Assembly (NCBI GenBank): GCA_903876885.1
Contig: CAIRBP010000028.1
Span: 1-40,228, forward strand
Direction: 5' to 3'
DNA from: an uncultured Burkholderiales bacterium
GTDB taxonomy: Bacteria; Pseudomonadota; Gammaproteobacteria; Burkholderiales; Burkholderiaceae_C
Length of the DNA stretch: 40,228 nt
Part shown: positions 27,511 to 36,728 of the stretch, piece after piece
Position numbering within the stretch: position 1 is the stretch's first letter
Layout: the number at the start of each line of letters is the position of its first letter
Position numbers and translations under genes: made by a program
The notes under the pieces: generated by a model
What the model was told of the DNA's origin: nothing
What the model saw: only the letters and a program-made list of their open reading frames with translations
Database searches by the model: none

Positions 27511-28761
27511 ATGAAACGGTTTACCTCTCAACTGTATTTCTGGGTTTTATTAGCCATATTAGGTGGCGGCCTTTTGGGCTATCTGGATCCGACTACAGGT
27601 GCAAGTCTGAAGCCTCTTGGGGACGGCTTCATTGCACTAGTGAAAATGTTAATTAGCCCAATCATATTTTGTACAGTGGTTATGGGTATTGTTGGCGCAG
27701 GAGATATGAAAAAAGTAGGGCGAGTCGGAGGCAAAGCCCTTTTGTATTTTGAAGTGGTGTCCACTTTTGCTCTACTTATTGGTGTATTGGTGATGCACAC
27801 ATTAAGACCTGGTGATGGATTTAACGTAGATCCAGAATCCCTCGATGCAAAGGCAGTTGCAACTTATGCAAAAGCCGCCCAAGAACAAAAACCTGTTGAC
27901 TTTGTTTTGCATATCATCCCTAAGACTTTTGTAGATGCATTCACCGGCTCTGGTGATTTATTACAGGTATTGTTGATTGCCATTTTGTTTGGTTATGCGA
28001 TGGTCAGTTTAGGCCAGGCGGGCAACGCAGTGCATAAGTTGATCGAGGAATTCTCCAAAGTTATCTTCAAGATGATGAATTCCATCATGAAGTTGGCGCC
28101 CATTGGCGCAGGTGGCGCGATGGCCTTTACGATTGGTAAGTTTGGTATTGCCTCATTGAAACCTTTGGCAGCTTTAATGGGTAGCTTTTATCTGACCTGT
28201 GTACTTTTTATATTAGTTGTGCTTGGCTTGATTGCGGCCGTTACAGGTTTTAGTATTTTTAAATTTATTGCCTACATCAAGGATGAAATACTAACTGTAC
28301 TTGGAACATCGTCCTCTGAGTCTGCCTTAGTCCCTTTGATGATTAAACTGGAACAACTGGGCTGCTCTAAGTCCGTTGTTGGTTTGGTGGTTCCCTCGGG
28401 CTATTCATTTAATTTAGACGGCACCAACATTTATATGACAATGGCTGCCTTATTTGTTGCGCAAGCTCTCAACATTGAATTAACAGTGTCGCAGGAGATA
28501 ACTATTTTGTTGGTTGCAATGCTGACCTCTAAGGGAGCGTCCGGCGTAACCGGCTCAGGTTTCATCACCTTAGCGGCAACGTTGGCTGTTGTCCCCGCCA
28601 TCCCCGTTGCCGGCCTAGCCCTTATTTTGGGGATTGACCGCTTTATGTCAGAGGCACGCGCAATTACCAACTTTATTGGTAACGGAGTTGCTACGGTTGT
28701 AGTGGCCAAATGGGAAAATGAACTCGATAAAGATCAAATGGCCATAGCGATGAAGGGCTAA
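27511..28761 (+). CDS. dctA: C4-dicarboxylate:cation symporter DctA
   Basis: Inner-membrane transporter for succinate, fumarate and malate, of the DAACS family. The start at 27511 gives [16 protein letters not shown], matching the family N-terminus; an upstream in-frame ATG at 27487 would add eight residues. Neither has a clear Shine-Dalgarno. Family motifs are [20 protein letters not shown] near the N-terminus, [15 protein letters not shown], the HP1-type serine loop GTSSSES, and [15 protein letters not shown] followed by [13 protein letters not shown]. Length 416 (424 from the upstream start) is close to E. coli DctA (428). Two hairpins follow the stop. No clear sigma-54 promoter was found upstream. 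Confidence 0.94.
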   Translation: MKRFTSQLYFWVLLAILGGGLLGYLDPTTGASLKPLGDGFIALVKMLISPIIFCTVVMGIVGAGDMKKVGRVGGKALLYFEVVSTFALLIGVLVMHTLRPGDGFNVDPESLDAKAVATYAKAAQEQKPVDFVLHIIPKTFVDAFTGSGDLLQVLLIAILFGYAMVSLGQAGNAVHKLIEEFSKVIFKMMNSIMKLAPIGAGGAMAFTIGKFGIASLKPLAALMGSFYLTCVLFILVVLGLIAAVTGFSIFKFIAYIKDEILTVLGTSSSESALVPLMIKLEQLGCSKSVVGLVVPSGYSFNLDGTNIYMTMAALFVAQALNIELTVSQEITILLVAMLTSKGASGVTGSGFITLAATLAVVPAIPVAGLALILGIDRFMSEARAITNFIGNGVATVVVAKWENELDKDQMAIAMKG

Positions 28762-28848
28762 TAGGAATTTCAAACTTCAGTACTCTAAATACAACTGAAG
28801 TTGTAGCTTTTATCAAAATACTTTATTCAAACTAGTGTAAGGTGATGG

Positions 28849-28879
28849 ACTGGGTGAATGTATAGATTCACTCAGTTTT
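28849..28879 (+). terminator. Probable terminator after dctA
   Basis: An 11-bp stem with one G-T pair (28849-28859 with 28866-28876; ACTGGGTGAAT / ATTCACTCAGT), a six-base loop, then TTTT. An earlier hairpin at 28773-28780/28795-28802 (AACTTCAG/CTGAAGTT) has a weaker T-tract. Confidence 0.7.
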
Positions 28880-28989
28880 CATCAATTCCTGCTACCCTAT
28901 TCGAACCTCTAACCCCTGTTCTTGGTGGGCTATTGTGGCTAAAACTGAGCAGAGTCAATACTGGGTAACGAGGCAAATGAGAATTTATT

Positions 28990-30303
28990 GTGGTAACAAA
29001 ATCTGAAATTTTTCATCGATTTACTATTGAACACTCTGGTTCAAAGCGGAGCTTAGCTTACTCAGAAGTAGGGGACAAGCATAGCGACCAAATTCTTATT
29101 TGTATCCCCGGCATATTAGAAACAAGGGATACGTTCGCACCTTTGCTTGAGAAAATTAATAAGGGTTCGGTATGCAGAGCCATTAGTGTCGACCTTTGCG
29201 GAAGAGGGGATTCTGATCCTCTTGCCGAATCGGATGTTTACAGCATGAGGCTTTATTTGAGTGATTTGGAATTATTTCTCGCTCACATCAAAACAAGTCA
29301 CTCAACCAAGCCCGTCAAAATACATATTCTTGGAACCAGTATGGGGGGGATTTTGGCTATGTACCTGGCAACCTCTCACGCAAACCCTCAGGCTACACCC
29401 ATTGCATCCATCATATTGAATGATGTTGGATTAACGTTAGCTTGGTGGTCCATATATAAGCTATACGGGAAAATGAGTAAGGGCACAATGACCGTTGGCG
29501 TTTCTGTAGATCTTGATCAATTGGCAAGCTCACTTGGAGTTTCGCCATCGGTGGTTAAGGCCGTTCAGGATCCATCTCACTTCGATCTTCCCTTTAAATC
29601 CGATTTAATGGGAATGCATTTTGCTGGTGTTCTAAAAGAGTTCAAAGGTGCAGTGAGCTTAATACACGCTAAAGATTCTGTGATTTGTACAGCTATGCAA
29701 GTCGATGAGTTTTTAAAACTCTACCCTGAGCGTAATTTACTTGAGGTTCCAAACGTTGAGCATCCAGCTCCGTATAACGATATGGTTTGTGATTTTGTAA
29801 TCGGTAAATTAATCAAGTCGCGCTCTGTTTCCAAACCCGTTGATGTTTTGAGCGGTGTTACTGAGTTAATAGCAACTCCATCACCAGGAGGAGTGGGAAG
29901 GCCCTCTGGTTCGAAGGCCCAAGTTGATGAGAAATTACACGTTGACCATGAGTTCCAAGTCGGTGAACTACCCAACACTCATACTTCCTCAGTGCCACTT
30001 CAGGAGCAATTACCGTTATTTTCGAGTTTGTCGGTATCCCCGGTTGCGGCCTGCGAGACTGTTCAAAAGCTAGTTGAGCTAAACACTCAAATATTAGATC
30101 AGTTCGAACAAGCCCAAGCAAGTGCCTCAAAAGTGGCTGATACCTTAGCCTCGGCCTCTGTACCCCTTGCAGCGCAATCCACTAAGGTCGATGGAAACGC
30201 AGAACTAGCTACTGAGTTCTTGGGACCCACTGCAAATATAAATCAATCGGTCCTGAATAGATGGAGATCGGCAGTGAGTGAGCTGTTCCGACGCAAAGAG
30301 TAG
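28990..30303 (+). CDS. Alpha/beta hydrolase with long C-terminal extension
   Basis: The N-terminal half (about 1-280) is an alpha/beta hydrolase: CIPGILETRD near the oxyanion hole, a nucleophile elbow GTSMGG with S117, HAKDSV as the likely Asp-bearing strand, and a probable catalytic His in NVEHPAPYND. Residues about 285-437 are an additional region. It starts with a Pro/Gly/Ser-rich linker and ends in an Ala/Gln/Ser-rich amphipathic helix (VQKLVELNTQILDQFEQAQA) and a basic tail (RWRSAVSELFRRKE). This tail is unlike hydrolase lids and looks phasin-like in composition. The start codon is GTG. The substrate is unknown; a polyester- or ester-acting enzyme is one possibility. It ends about 210 bp before the next gene. 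Confidence 0.78.
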   Translation: MVTKSEIFHRFTIEHSGSKRSLAYSEVGDKHSDQILICIPGILETRDTFAPLLEKINKGSVCRAISVDLCGRGDSDPLAESDVYSMRLYLSDLELFLAHIKTSHSTKPVKIHILGTSMGGILAMYLATSHANPQATPIASIILNDVGLTLAWWSIYKLYGKMSKGTMTVGVSVDLDQLASSLGVSPSVVKAVQDPSHFDLPFKSDLMGMHFAGVLKEFKGAVSLIHAKDSVICTAMQVDEFLKLYPERNLLEVPNVEHPAPYNDMVCDFVIGKLIKSRSVSKPVDVLSGVTELIATPSPGGVGRPSGSKAQVDEKLHVDHEFQVGELPNTHTSSVPLQEQLPLFSSLSVSPVAACETVQKLVELNTQILDQFEQAQASASKVADTLASASVPLAAQSTKVDGNAELATEFLGPTANINQSVLNRWRSAVSELFRRKE

Positions 30304-30515
30304 GATTGATTGAATCATTATTACAAGAAAACCATCTTCCGCAGGGCTTATCTTTTCAGTGCTTTTAACTTTTGGGTTCGATGGAACTCCTAGGAAATCT
30401 CAGTGTTTGGCGATCAGTTAGCTCAAGCCGCAAAACGGCAAAATAGTGTCAAAAATAGGTGGTGCTAATTTTGCTTTATGTGTACCGGCTTACCCAAATC
30501 TTTAAGGAGCTTAGT

Positions 30516-30713
30516 ATGAACACAAAACTCGTCGTGACTACAATTTCTGCACTGCTTTTGATGCAAACTCAGGCATGGGCCTTTGATATGGTCAGAGACG
30601 CTAACGCTAAGCAGTTTACTCAAAAGGCTGATCACAGCAAGGACGATAAGCGTCCCCCAACCCAATTACAGATGAAAAGACCGGCCAATTACCCCGTACA
30701 AGTACAAAAATAA
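30516..30713 (+). CDS. Small exported hypothetical protein
   Basis: 65 residues. The start at the ATG at 30516 is chosen because AAGGAG lies eight bases upstream and the sequence then begins with a clean signal peptide (MNTKLVVTTISALLLMQTQAWA). A longer frame from 30459 would bury this signal. The mature peptide is only about 43 residues, polar and basic (KADHSKDDKRPP...QLQMKRPANYPVQVQK), with no Cys. I do not recognise it. It may be secreted or periplasmic. Confidence 0.72.
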   Translation: MNTKLVVTTISALLLMQTQAWAFDMVRDANAKQFTQKADHSKDDKRPPTQLQMKRPANYPVQVQK

Positions 30714-30889
30714 TCACTTTAATTCAGACGTAATTTGGATTTTATTAGTATTAAAGTTTGTATTATTTTGTATTTATTCAATATTTAAGTATTAATTTAC
30801 AAATTTTTGTTAATTAATTTAAAAATACTTGCAAACTATGTACACCAACTGTCGTCCTGATGCGTTAAATATCCATTGATTACTAAGGT

Positions 30890-31087
30890 ATGAAAATGGA
30901 AATGTCCACACAATCTGTCGACTCGTTGGTTCTAAGATTTGAACAAAGGTTTTTGAAGGTCTCCTATGAGGCTACAAAAATCAAGGCCTCCTTTGATCGC
31001 CTGCGAGCTCAAGTAGCCCAAGAGGCTGAGCAAAAAAGTCGGCCAGCAGCTCGCATCTATAACGACATGAGAGCAGTAAAAGCCTAA
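30890..31087 (+). CDS. Small helical hypothetical protein
   Basis: 65 residues, or 63 from the ATG at 30896, which has AAGG at a better distance (30884-30887). The composition (many A, E, Q, R, K, no Cys or Trp) predicts one or two long amphipathic helices, so it could dimerise as a coiled coil. There is no signal peptide. An intrinsic terminator 90 bp behind the stop supports a real transcription unit. I do not recognise it and give no function. Confidence 0.6.
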   Translation: MKMEMSTQSVDSLVLRFEQRFLKVSYEATKIKASFDRLRAQVAQEAEQKSRPAARIYNDMRAVKA

Positions 31088-31176
31088 ATATTTGGCACCT
31101 GAGGCTTTGATTTAATAAGTCAAAGCCAGTAGTTAGTGTCTACAACCGGCTTGAAAGCTCCTATATAAACCGATCC

Positions 31177-31204
31177 AATCACAGTTTTTACTGTGATTTT
31201 TTTT
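31177..31204 (+). terminator. Intrinsic terminator after the small helical protein gene
   Basis: A perfect 8-bp stem AATCACAG / CTGTGATT (31177-31184 with 31191-31198) with a six-base loop, running into TTTTTTTTA. Confidence 0.85.
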
Positions 31205-31374
31205 ATCCATTTTGCTCCCATCCCTCTCGCTCCCCATCAAGAAGCTATGGACTATTGGGATTGTTCATATTCACGGTAATAATCCTCAGTTAGATCCGCC
31301 CTAAATTCAAGGTACAGTGCCTGATTTTCATCCTCCATGTATTCCTTTACTCAGCCTAGAGATTAAACCGTAAT

Positions 31375-32133
31375 ATGAACATTCCCAAGAATAAATTCAA
31401 AGAGGCTTTACTTAAAAACGATCATCAAAAGGGGTTGTGGACAACGCTTGCAAGCTCTTATTCGACGGAGGCTTTGGCGGGGGCAGGGTTTGATTGGATG
31501 CTACTTGATATGGAACACTCCCCCAATGAGATGGATACCGTCTTAAGCCAGCTCCAAGTGCTTGCAGGCTTTGAAGTGAACCCAGTCGTTCGTCCCCTTT
31601 GGAACGACACCTTGCTGATTAAACGCTTGCTAGACATAGGTGTGCAAACAATTTTGTTGCCTTATGTTCAAAATGCCCAAGAGGCAGAAAACGCGGTTAT
31701 CGCCATGCGCTACCCTCCTCGTGGCGTAAGGGGAGTTAGCACGGTGACACGGGCGACTCATTTTGGCCGAGTTAAAGACTATATGAGTTGCTGTGAACAA
31801 GAGTTGTGCCTTTTGGTACAAATCGAGACTCAAGCAGCGCTTGATCATTTGGAGGCGATTGCTGCAGTGGATGGGGTCCATGGGGTTTTCATAGGCCCTG
31901 CTGATTTATCGGCAAGCCTGGGATATCCCGGGCAGCAAGACCATCCATTTGTAATAAAAGTCATCGAAGAAGCTATCAAACGAATAAGAGCCTGCGGTAA
32001 AGGCGCAGGAATTTTGACGGGCGATAAGAATTTAGCTAAGCGCTACATTCAGGCGGGGACAACTTTCACGGCTGTTGGCGTTGATGCAGCACTTCTCGCA
32101 CGAGCCGCGGAAGCTCTAGCACGAGAGTTTTGA
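31375..32133 (+). CDS. HpcH/HpaI family aldolase
   Basis: Class II (metal-dependent) aldolase of the 2,4-dihydroxyhept-2-ene-1,7-dioate / 4-hydroxy-2-oxo-acid aldolase family, which releases pyruvate from hydroxy-keto acids. H48 in LLDMEHSPN is the expected base and R73 in VVRPLWND binds the oxo-acid. The metal ligands are E151 in VQIET and D177 in IGPADLSASLG. RYPPRGVRGVS is the family loop. Length of 252 is standard. There is no catabolic operon beside it, so the natural substrate is open (HpaI, GarL or RhmA type). Its own terminator follows. Confidence 0.9.
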   Translation: MNIPKNKFKEALLKNDHQKGLWTTLASSYSTEALAGAGFDWMLLDMEHSPNEMDTVLSQLQVLAGFEVNPVVRPLWNDTLLIKRLLDIGVQTILLPYVQNAQEAENAVIAMRYPPRGVRGVSTVTRATHFGRVKDYMSCCEQELCLLVQIETQAALDHLEAIAAVDGVHGVFIGPADLSASLGYPGQQDHPFVIKVIEEAIKRIRACGKGAGILTGDKNLAKRYIQAGTTFTAVGVDAALLARAAEALAREF

Positions 32134-32205
32134 GTGATTTTTAAGAAAGCAGCTAAAGAGATGGTGCTCGGTGTCGATTCTCTTTTTACCAAGGTTGAGA
32201 TTTTC

Positions 32206-32241
32206 AAACCACTTACTATTAAAAGCAGGTGGTTTTTTTTT
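32206..32241 (+). terminator. Intrinsic terminator after the aldolase gene
   Basis: Stem AAACCAC / GTGGTTT (32206-32212 with 32229-32235) with a 16-base loop, running into an uninterrupted T tract. Confidence 0.78.
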
Positions 32242-32278
32242 GAGTAACCGTTAAAACTCAGACCCCCAATCTCCCTGC

Positions 32279-32974
32279 TTATTTCACTTGGATTTTAATA
32301 ACAATGTCTTGAGTTGAGGCAACTGGTTTACCGTCTTTTAACGCAGGAAAGAATTTCCAATTTTTTAAAGAGGCGAGTAGTAGTCTATTTAAGACTGGAT
32401 TTTGTGTAGGCCGTAACCAGTCAACCGTTACAACTCCGTCCACTCCAATCGTAAATCTCGCTATAGCCTGGGCTTGGAGTGCCTCCTCACGCAGGCTATC
32501 GGGTATTTGGGGCATGGGTTGGACAAGCGCACGAGCAGCACTTTGAGCACCAAATGAGCTAGCTGAGTTGTTAGGCTGATCGGTGTTGAACTGAGGTGCT
32601 GATGCCGGCAAAATAGGCTCCGCACTTGGTTGAGTTATTTGTGAGGCGGTGGACTGGGTTGCGAGCGAAGATGACTGGGGATTCGGTGGATTTAAATTCG
32701 GACCAGAGCTTGAACTGGGCGTTGGTTGAGAGTCTCTTTGATGTGAAACCAAAGGGGGAGGGGGTAACTCCTCAATCAACTCGGCTTGCATCTCAGTGGG
32801 TTGGAGGAAGCTTGGGGAGGAGTCTTTGAGGCTAAAGTTGAAGCCGAACATCAAGAAAACCCATATCACTAAAGCACAAGGCAGCGTCCAACGCAGACGC
32901 ACAGTAGGATCATCGAAGCTTTGAGGTTCGAGTTCAGGCATCATCTGTTGCTCAGTCCGCATGTTTGACCGCAA
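32279..32974 (-). CDS. tonB: Energy transducer TonB
   Basis: Periplasm-spanning protein that carries proton-motive energy to outer-membrane receptors. A single N-terminal membrane helix (about 29-48, LPCALVIWVFLMFGFNFSL) is followed by ELPPPPL and a Pro/Ser/Gln-rich spacer. The C-terminal TonB domain (about 150-231) contains ARFTIGVDGVVTVDW and LKNWKFFPALKDGKPV. The start at 32974 overlaps exbD by 23 bp; in-frame Met codons at 32962 and 32944 are alternatives. It is the last gene of the exbB-exbD-tonB set serving the adjacent receptor. Confidence 0.88.
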   Translation of the reverse strand: MRSNMRTEQQMMPELEPQSFDDPTVRLRWTLPCALVIWVFLMFGFNFSLKDSSPSFLQPTEMQAELIEELPPPPLVSHQRDSQPTPSSSSGPNLNPPNPQSSSLATQSTASQITQPSAEPILPASAPQFNTDQPNNSASSFGAQSAARALVQPMPQIPDSLREEALQAQAIARFTIGVDGVVTVDWLRPTQNPVLNRLLLASLKNWKFFPALKDGKPVASTQDIVIKIQVK

Positions 32975-33356
32975 TTAAAAAATGCTGCGCACCGGCTTGC
33001 CTAGCCTTGAGCATAGCTTGAACCGTCACGCCGTTAGGCGCCGCGCTATCTGCAGAGACGATGACACTAGCCTGCGTATTCTCAAGCATTGGTCTTAAAG
33101 TTGAAGAAAGAGTCTCTAGTGTCACTTCTTTCTTGTCTATAAAAATGGAACTTTCTTTGTTGATCGTGAGTGTAATTGGTGTCTTTGCCTTCAAGGGATC
33201 TGCGTGTCCTTGTGGCAAGTTAACTGGCAAGGAATGCAGATTTTGCATGGATAGCGAAGCAAGCATAAATGTCGCTAATAAAAAAAACATAACGTCGATC
33301 ATAGGAATGATCTCAATGCGACCTTTCTTGGTTGAGCGAGAGCGTTTGATTTTCAT
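32952..33356 (-). CDS. exbD: Biopolymer transport protein ExbD
   Basis: Part of the ExbB-ExbD proton channel that energises TonB. A short basic N-terminus precedes one membrane helix (about 17-37), which contains the proton-path Asp, D21, in EIIPMIDVMFFLLATFML. The periplasmic domain follows, with ITLTINKESSIFIDKKEV. Length of 134 is normal. It overlaps exbB by 4 bp (ATGA) and tonB by up to 23 bp, which indicates coupled translation. Confidence 0.92.
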   Translation of the reverse strand: MKIKRSRSTKKGRIEIIPMIDVMFFLLATFMLASLSMQNLHSLPVNLPQGHADPLKAKTPITLTINKESSIFIDKKEVTLETLSSTLRPMLENTQASVIVSADSAAPNGVTVQAMLKARQAGAQHFLIAVKHAD

Positions 33357-34012
33357 TTTAAGTGGCTCCGAGGCATTGAGTCGCTTTTCTCTTCGGCTAA
33401 GCGTATGTTATCGAGCAACCGAGTACCAATTCTTTCCAGCTCATCAAGCACGTGTGCTTGTTGTTTAGAGAAATAATTAAAAGCAAATAAAGCAATGATG
33501 GCTATAAATAATCCGATACCAGTTGCGATCAAGGCCTGAGCAACCCCGCCTGTAACACCTGTTGGGTCAACAAGTCCACTACCCCCAAAGAGTTGAAAGG
33601 AGTGCATCATCCCAGTGATAGTTCCCAAAAGACCAAGGAGCGGGGCTGCGGTCACAATCGTCTCCAGCACCCATAAATAACGACTTAGTGCTTTTTCAAT
33701 GAGTTGGGACTCATCGTTTGCACGGGATTCGACCCACCATGATGGGTGAGACTTATTCTCCAAAATGACTTGTATAAACCTTGTGTAATAGTTGTTAGGG
33801 CCAAGCTCTTTAATGCCTATATTGAGAGCTTCCCAATCAAACCCGTAGCTCTCAATTAAAAGCATAAGTGATGGATTTATCTCTAGAAAACGATAGTAGA
33901 CATAAATTTTGTCAAGAATGATGGCAATAGCAATAATGCCCAACAAAAACAGGGGATACACAACAGCCCCCCCCGCTTTGATGGCCTCTAAGGCTTCATA
34001 AATATCTTGCAT
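33353..34012 (-). CDS. exbB: MotA/TolQ/ExbB proton channel family protein (ExbB)
   Basis: Membrane subunit of the TonB energising complex. Three hydrophobic segments are visible: about 15-33 (GAVVYPLFLLGIIAIAIIL), 111-130 and 150-175. The family loop TAAPLLGLLGTITGMMHSF and GGVAQALIATGIGLFIAI are present. Length of 219 fits the short ExbB class. A run of eight G (33967-33974 on the plus strand read as C) encodes Ala-Gly-Gly-Ala near residues 13-16. It lies 83 bp downstream of the receptor gene. Confidence 0.92.
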   Translation of the reverse strand: MQDIYEALEAIKAGGAVVYPLFLLGIIAIAIILDKIYVYYRFLEINPSLMLLIESYGFDWEALNIGIKELGPNNYYTRFIQVILENKSHPSWWVESRANDESQLIEKALSRYLWVLETIVTAAPLLGLLGTITGMMHSFQLFGGSGLVDPTGVTGGVAQALIATGIGLFIAIIALFAFNYFSKQQAHVLDELERIGTRLLDNIRLAEEKSDSMPRSHLK

Positions 34013-34095
34013 GAAAATAACTCCGTGATGAAAATTGAATTTAATAAGGTATTTGGCTAAATTTTTTACCGACTGAACGACTTATTTCATATAAC

Positions 34096-36564
34096 TTAGA
34101 AGTGCTTCGTCACCCCCATAAATAGTGACCTACGCTGGCCATACTGCGGTGCGTAAATGCCTATACCACTCCCGTCCCTAATCTCATAAATTCTGTCTAG
34201 AGCGTTATTCAGTACCAATCGGTATTCAAGTGCACCTAAGTCCGTCGTTCGAAATATTTCGTTTAAACCTAAATTTAAAACTGCGTAACCGGGTAAGGTA
34301 CCCGTGTTCGCAAAGCCGTTTCTGAGTCCGCTCGCGTAAATCATGTTTGCGTTCAAACGGGTCTTCCCCCATAGATAGGACGCGCCCCCGGTAACTGAGT
34401 GAGATTGCTCATGATCAACGTTGATCCAGTTGGTTGCTGCGTAGTTAAGAGTCTGTTGGTCAAATAGATATTGGCTAGATATTACGTTTTTTGCAAGACT
34501 CACGTTTTCCGAAACATTCAAATAAGTATTCAGACTGCCGATTTTGTAGGTATTACTCCACTCAATTCCGTAAATCCTGCCGTAAGCGTAATTGAACGGG
34601 CTAAGGATGAGTGCAGGCCCAAACTGCCCCTCATCGATTGTGTTTTGAGTATTTTTTAAATACGCATCAATTCCTATCGTATATCTCTCGCTCACTCGCT
34701 GAGTAAGACCCATGTCATAGTAGTCACCCGTCTCAGCCCTGACAGAGGAGTTAAGTCCTGGGGCTGCGAGCGTGGTGTTCATAAATAAATTTTGAGTGAG
34801 CGTTGAGACTAACTCGTTGGGCGGAGGCGTAAAGTAGTGAGAGTAGCCTGCGTGAAGGCTTGTTGCCTCAGAGGTATTTAACACTAAACCAAGACGAGGG
34901 CTGAATTGGCTAGCTCGAACGAATGCTTGGAAGTAATCGTAGCGCAAACCATAATTAAGTGTTAACTGTGGATTTAATCTCCAAGTATCTTGCGCATAAA
35001 CACCAAGTTGTAAATTTCCGTTTTTGTTGTTGTTATCTGAAATAGAGAGTGGCGTGCCTGAGACGACTCCAGATGTGGCGTTTAAAGAATAAACCCAAGA
35101 GTTGTTTTGAGTTGATACGTTCTCAATACGCTCAACCATACCAAGTTTGATGGTGTGTGATTCACTTAATTTGTACGTAATATCAGATTGCAGTCCAGTT
35201 GTTAAACTTGATTTAAGCACATCAGATGAGACTGCATTAAAGTATAAATTTCCTGGCGTATCCGGCAGATAATGTTTTGTAGCGTAGTTGGTGTAAAGTG
35301 AAGTTTGATAATTTAGAGAGTCATTTACTGAGCTTTGCAAAGACAGAGCCGCAAATTGATTTTGTTCGAATTGTTGATCGTTCAAATTAAGCGAGTTTAT
35401 GGTTGCGGGTACGTTGCCAACATAGCTAATATTTGCTGCATACGGGTTTGGGTTTGTTGCATTTGAGGCGCTGTAGTAAGGGTTTGTTACAGGGTTTACA
35501 TTCCCGCCCAACTGTCCTGGGTTATTAGGGATTTGAAACATTCCAGAGTAAGTCCCACCCATTAGCGTTAATTTGGTTGTTGAGTCGATCAGGTAAGAGA
35601 GGTAACCAAAGCCCTTATTTTGTCGAGTAATATCGTGAACGGGAGTTATTGTGTTGGACGGATTCTCAATCCCTGTGTTGTCGCTCAGATAAGAGCCGGT
35701 GAGGAAGTAAGAAACTTGTTCCTTTGTTCCGCCGTATTGAAAGCTTGAATTCAGGGTTTTGTAAGAGCCCGCATAAACACTTGCGGATCCCGAATCTTCA
35801 ATATTAGATTTGGTGGTTATATCCACAACACCAGCTGTATTAAAGCCGTACTCTGCAGGCAAAGCCCCAGTTAATAACTCTATGCTTTGAGCTAAGCGCG
35901 TATCCAAACTCACTCCAAAACCGCTTAAACTCTGGGGCAAAATCACGCCGTTGATTTGATACTGAACATTGGCATGTTCACCTCTTATATGTATTTGACC
36001 GTTAGAGTCATTCACAACTCCGGGTGCTTCCAGTAAAACTTGATTAAGCGGCGTATTCTCGCCCTGCGGAAGTCTTTCGATATCTTTTTCATTGAAGTGG
36101 TAAACGCTTCCTCCAGTTTTAGCAGAGATTTCATTTCGCGCAGGCTCTTTTAAATCAGCAAATAAATTGATTTCCAAAGCTTGATCAGAAGCTAAAGTAA
36201 TATTTGTAGTTGTTATCTCAGTGTTCGGACCTCTATCGTCGAGTACAGATATACCAATACCAGTAGAGAATCCTGGTTTTTGAGCCTCAACCGCGTAGGT
36301 ACCAACCGGAAGATTCTTGAAGACATAAAATCCCACCTCATCGGTTTTTACTTTTGAGATAACTTCACCTAGAACCGTTTGAAGATTTATTTGAACTCCC
36401 TCAAGCCCACGTCCTAGGCTATCTTGTACTCGCCCCTGAATGTCATTAGCGTATAAATTACCGGCGTACAAGCCAATAGCAGTCAAAAAAGCATTTAAGT
36501 AAATGCGGGATTTAAAAGATTCTTTGTAGCTAAAAAAATTAAAACGCGATTTAGATTCTTTCAC
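34096..36564 (-). CDS. TonB-dependent outer-membrane receptor with N-terminal carboxypeptidase-regulatory-like domain
   Basis: Outer-membrane active transporter of 822 residues. The signal peptide ends at about A39 (YAGNLYA). Residues about 41-135 form a CarboxypepD-regulatory-like beta sandwich (IQGRVQDSLGRGLEGVQI...TYAVEAQKPGF). The plug follows at about 155-265 (IRGEHANVQYQINGVILP, then GALPAEYGFNTAGVVDITT). The rest is a beta-barrel ending in Phe (GVTKHF), as porin-like barrels do. A clear TonB box could not be fixed by eye. The substrate is unknown. ExbB, ExbD and TonB follow directly. The extra N-terminal domain is common in Bacteroidetes SusC-like receptors and also occurs in proteobacterial oar-like receptors. 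Confidence 0.9.
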   Translation of the reverse strand: MKESKSRFNFFSYKESFKSRIYLNAFLTAIGLYAGNLYANDIQGRVQDSLGRGLEGVQINLQTVLGEVISKVKTDEVGFYVFKNLPVGTYAVEAQKPGFSTGIGISVLDDRGPNTEITTTNITLASDQALEINLFADLKEPARNEISAKTGGSVYHFNEKDIERLPQGENTPLNQVLLEAPGVVNDSNGQIHIRGEHANVQYQINGVILPQSLSGFGVSLDTRLAQSIELLTGALPAEYGFNTAGVVDITTKSNIEDSGSASVYAGSYKTLNSSFQYGGTKEQVSYFLTGSYLSDNTGIENPSNTITPVHDITRQNKGFGYLSYLIDSTTKLTLMGGTYSGMFQIPNNPGQLGGNVNPVTNPYYSASNATNPNPYAANISYVGNVPATINSLNLNDQQFEQNQFAALSLQSSVNDSLNYQTSLYTNYATKHYLPDTPGNLYFNAVSSDVLKSSLTTGLQSDITYKLSESHTIKLGMVERIENVSTQNNSWVYSLNATSGVVSGTPLSISDNNNKNGNLQLGVYAQDTWRLNPQLTLNYGLRYDYFQAFVRASQFSPRLGLVLNTSEATSLHAGYSHYFTPPPNELVSTLTQNLFMNTTLAAPGLNSSVRAETGDYYDMGLTQRVSERYTIGIDAYLKNTQNTIDEGQFGPALILSPFNYAYGRIYGIEWSNTYKIGSLNTYLNVSENVSLAKNVISSQYLFDQQTLNYAATNWINVDHEQSHSVTGGASYLWGKTRLNANMIYASGLRNGFANTGTLPGYAVLNLGLNEIFRTTDLGALEYRLVLNNALDRIYEIRDGSGIGIYAPQYGQRRSLFMGVTKHF

Positions 36565-36728
36565 AATTCAAACTCATAACTTAGAGAGTCGCTTAGCTTA
36601 AGAATAAGTATTGAGCTCAAGCGAAACTCAGTAGAAAGAACGGAAATGTAAATTAAGCCTTAGGCCCCCCAGATGTCTTTTAAAGTGTTATTAAGAACTA
36701 AAGAGACTGCTCAATACAAATCCACGAA

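Noticed and set aside
33061-33468. 135-codon plus-strand frame opposite exbD and exbB
   Set aside because: Both opposing genes are clear family members, and the frame is best explained as antisense shadow.
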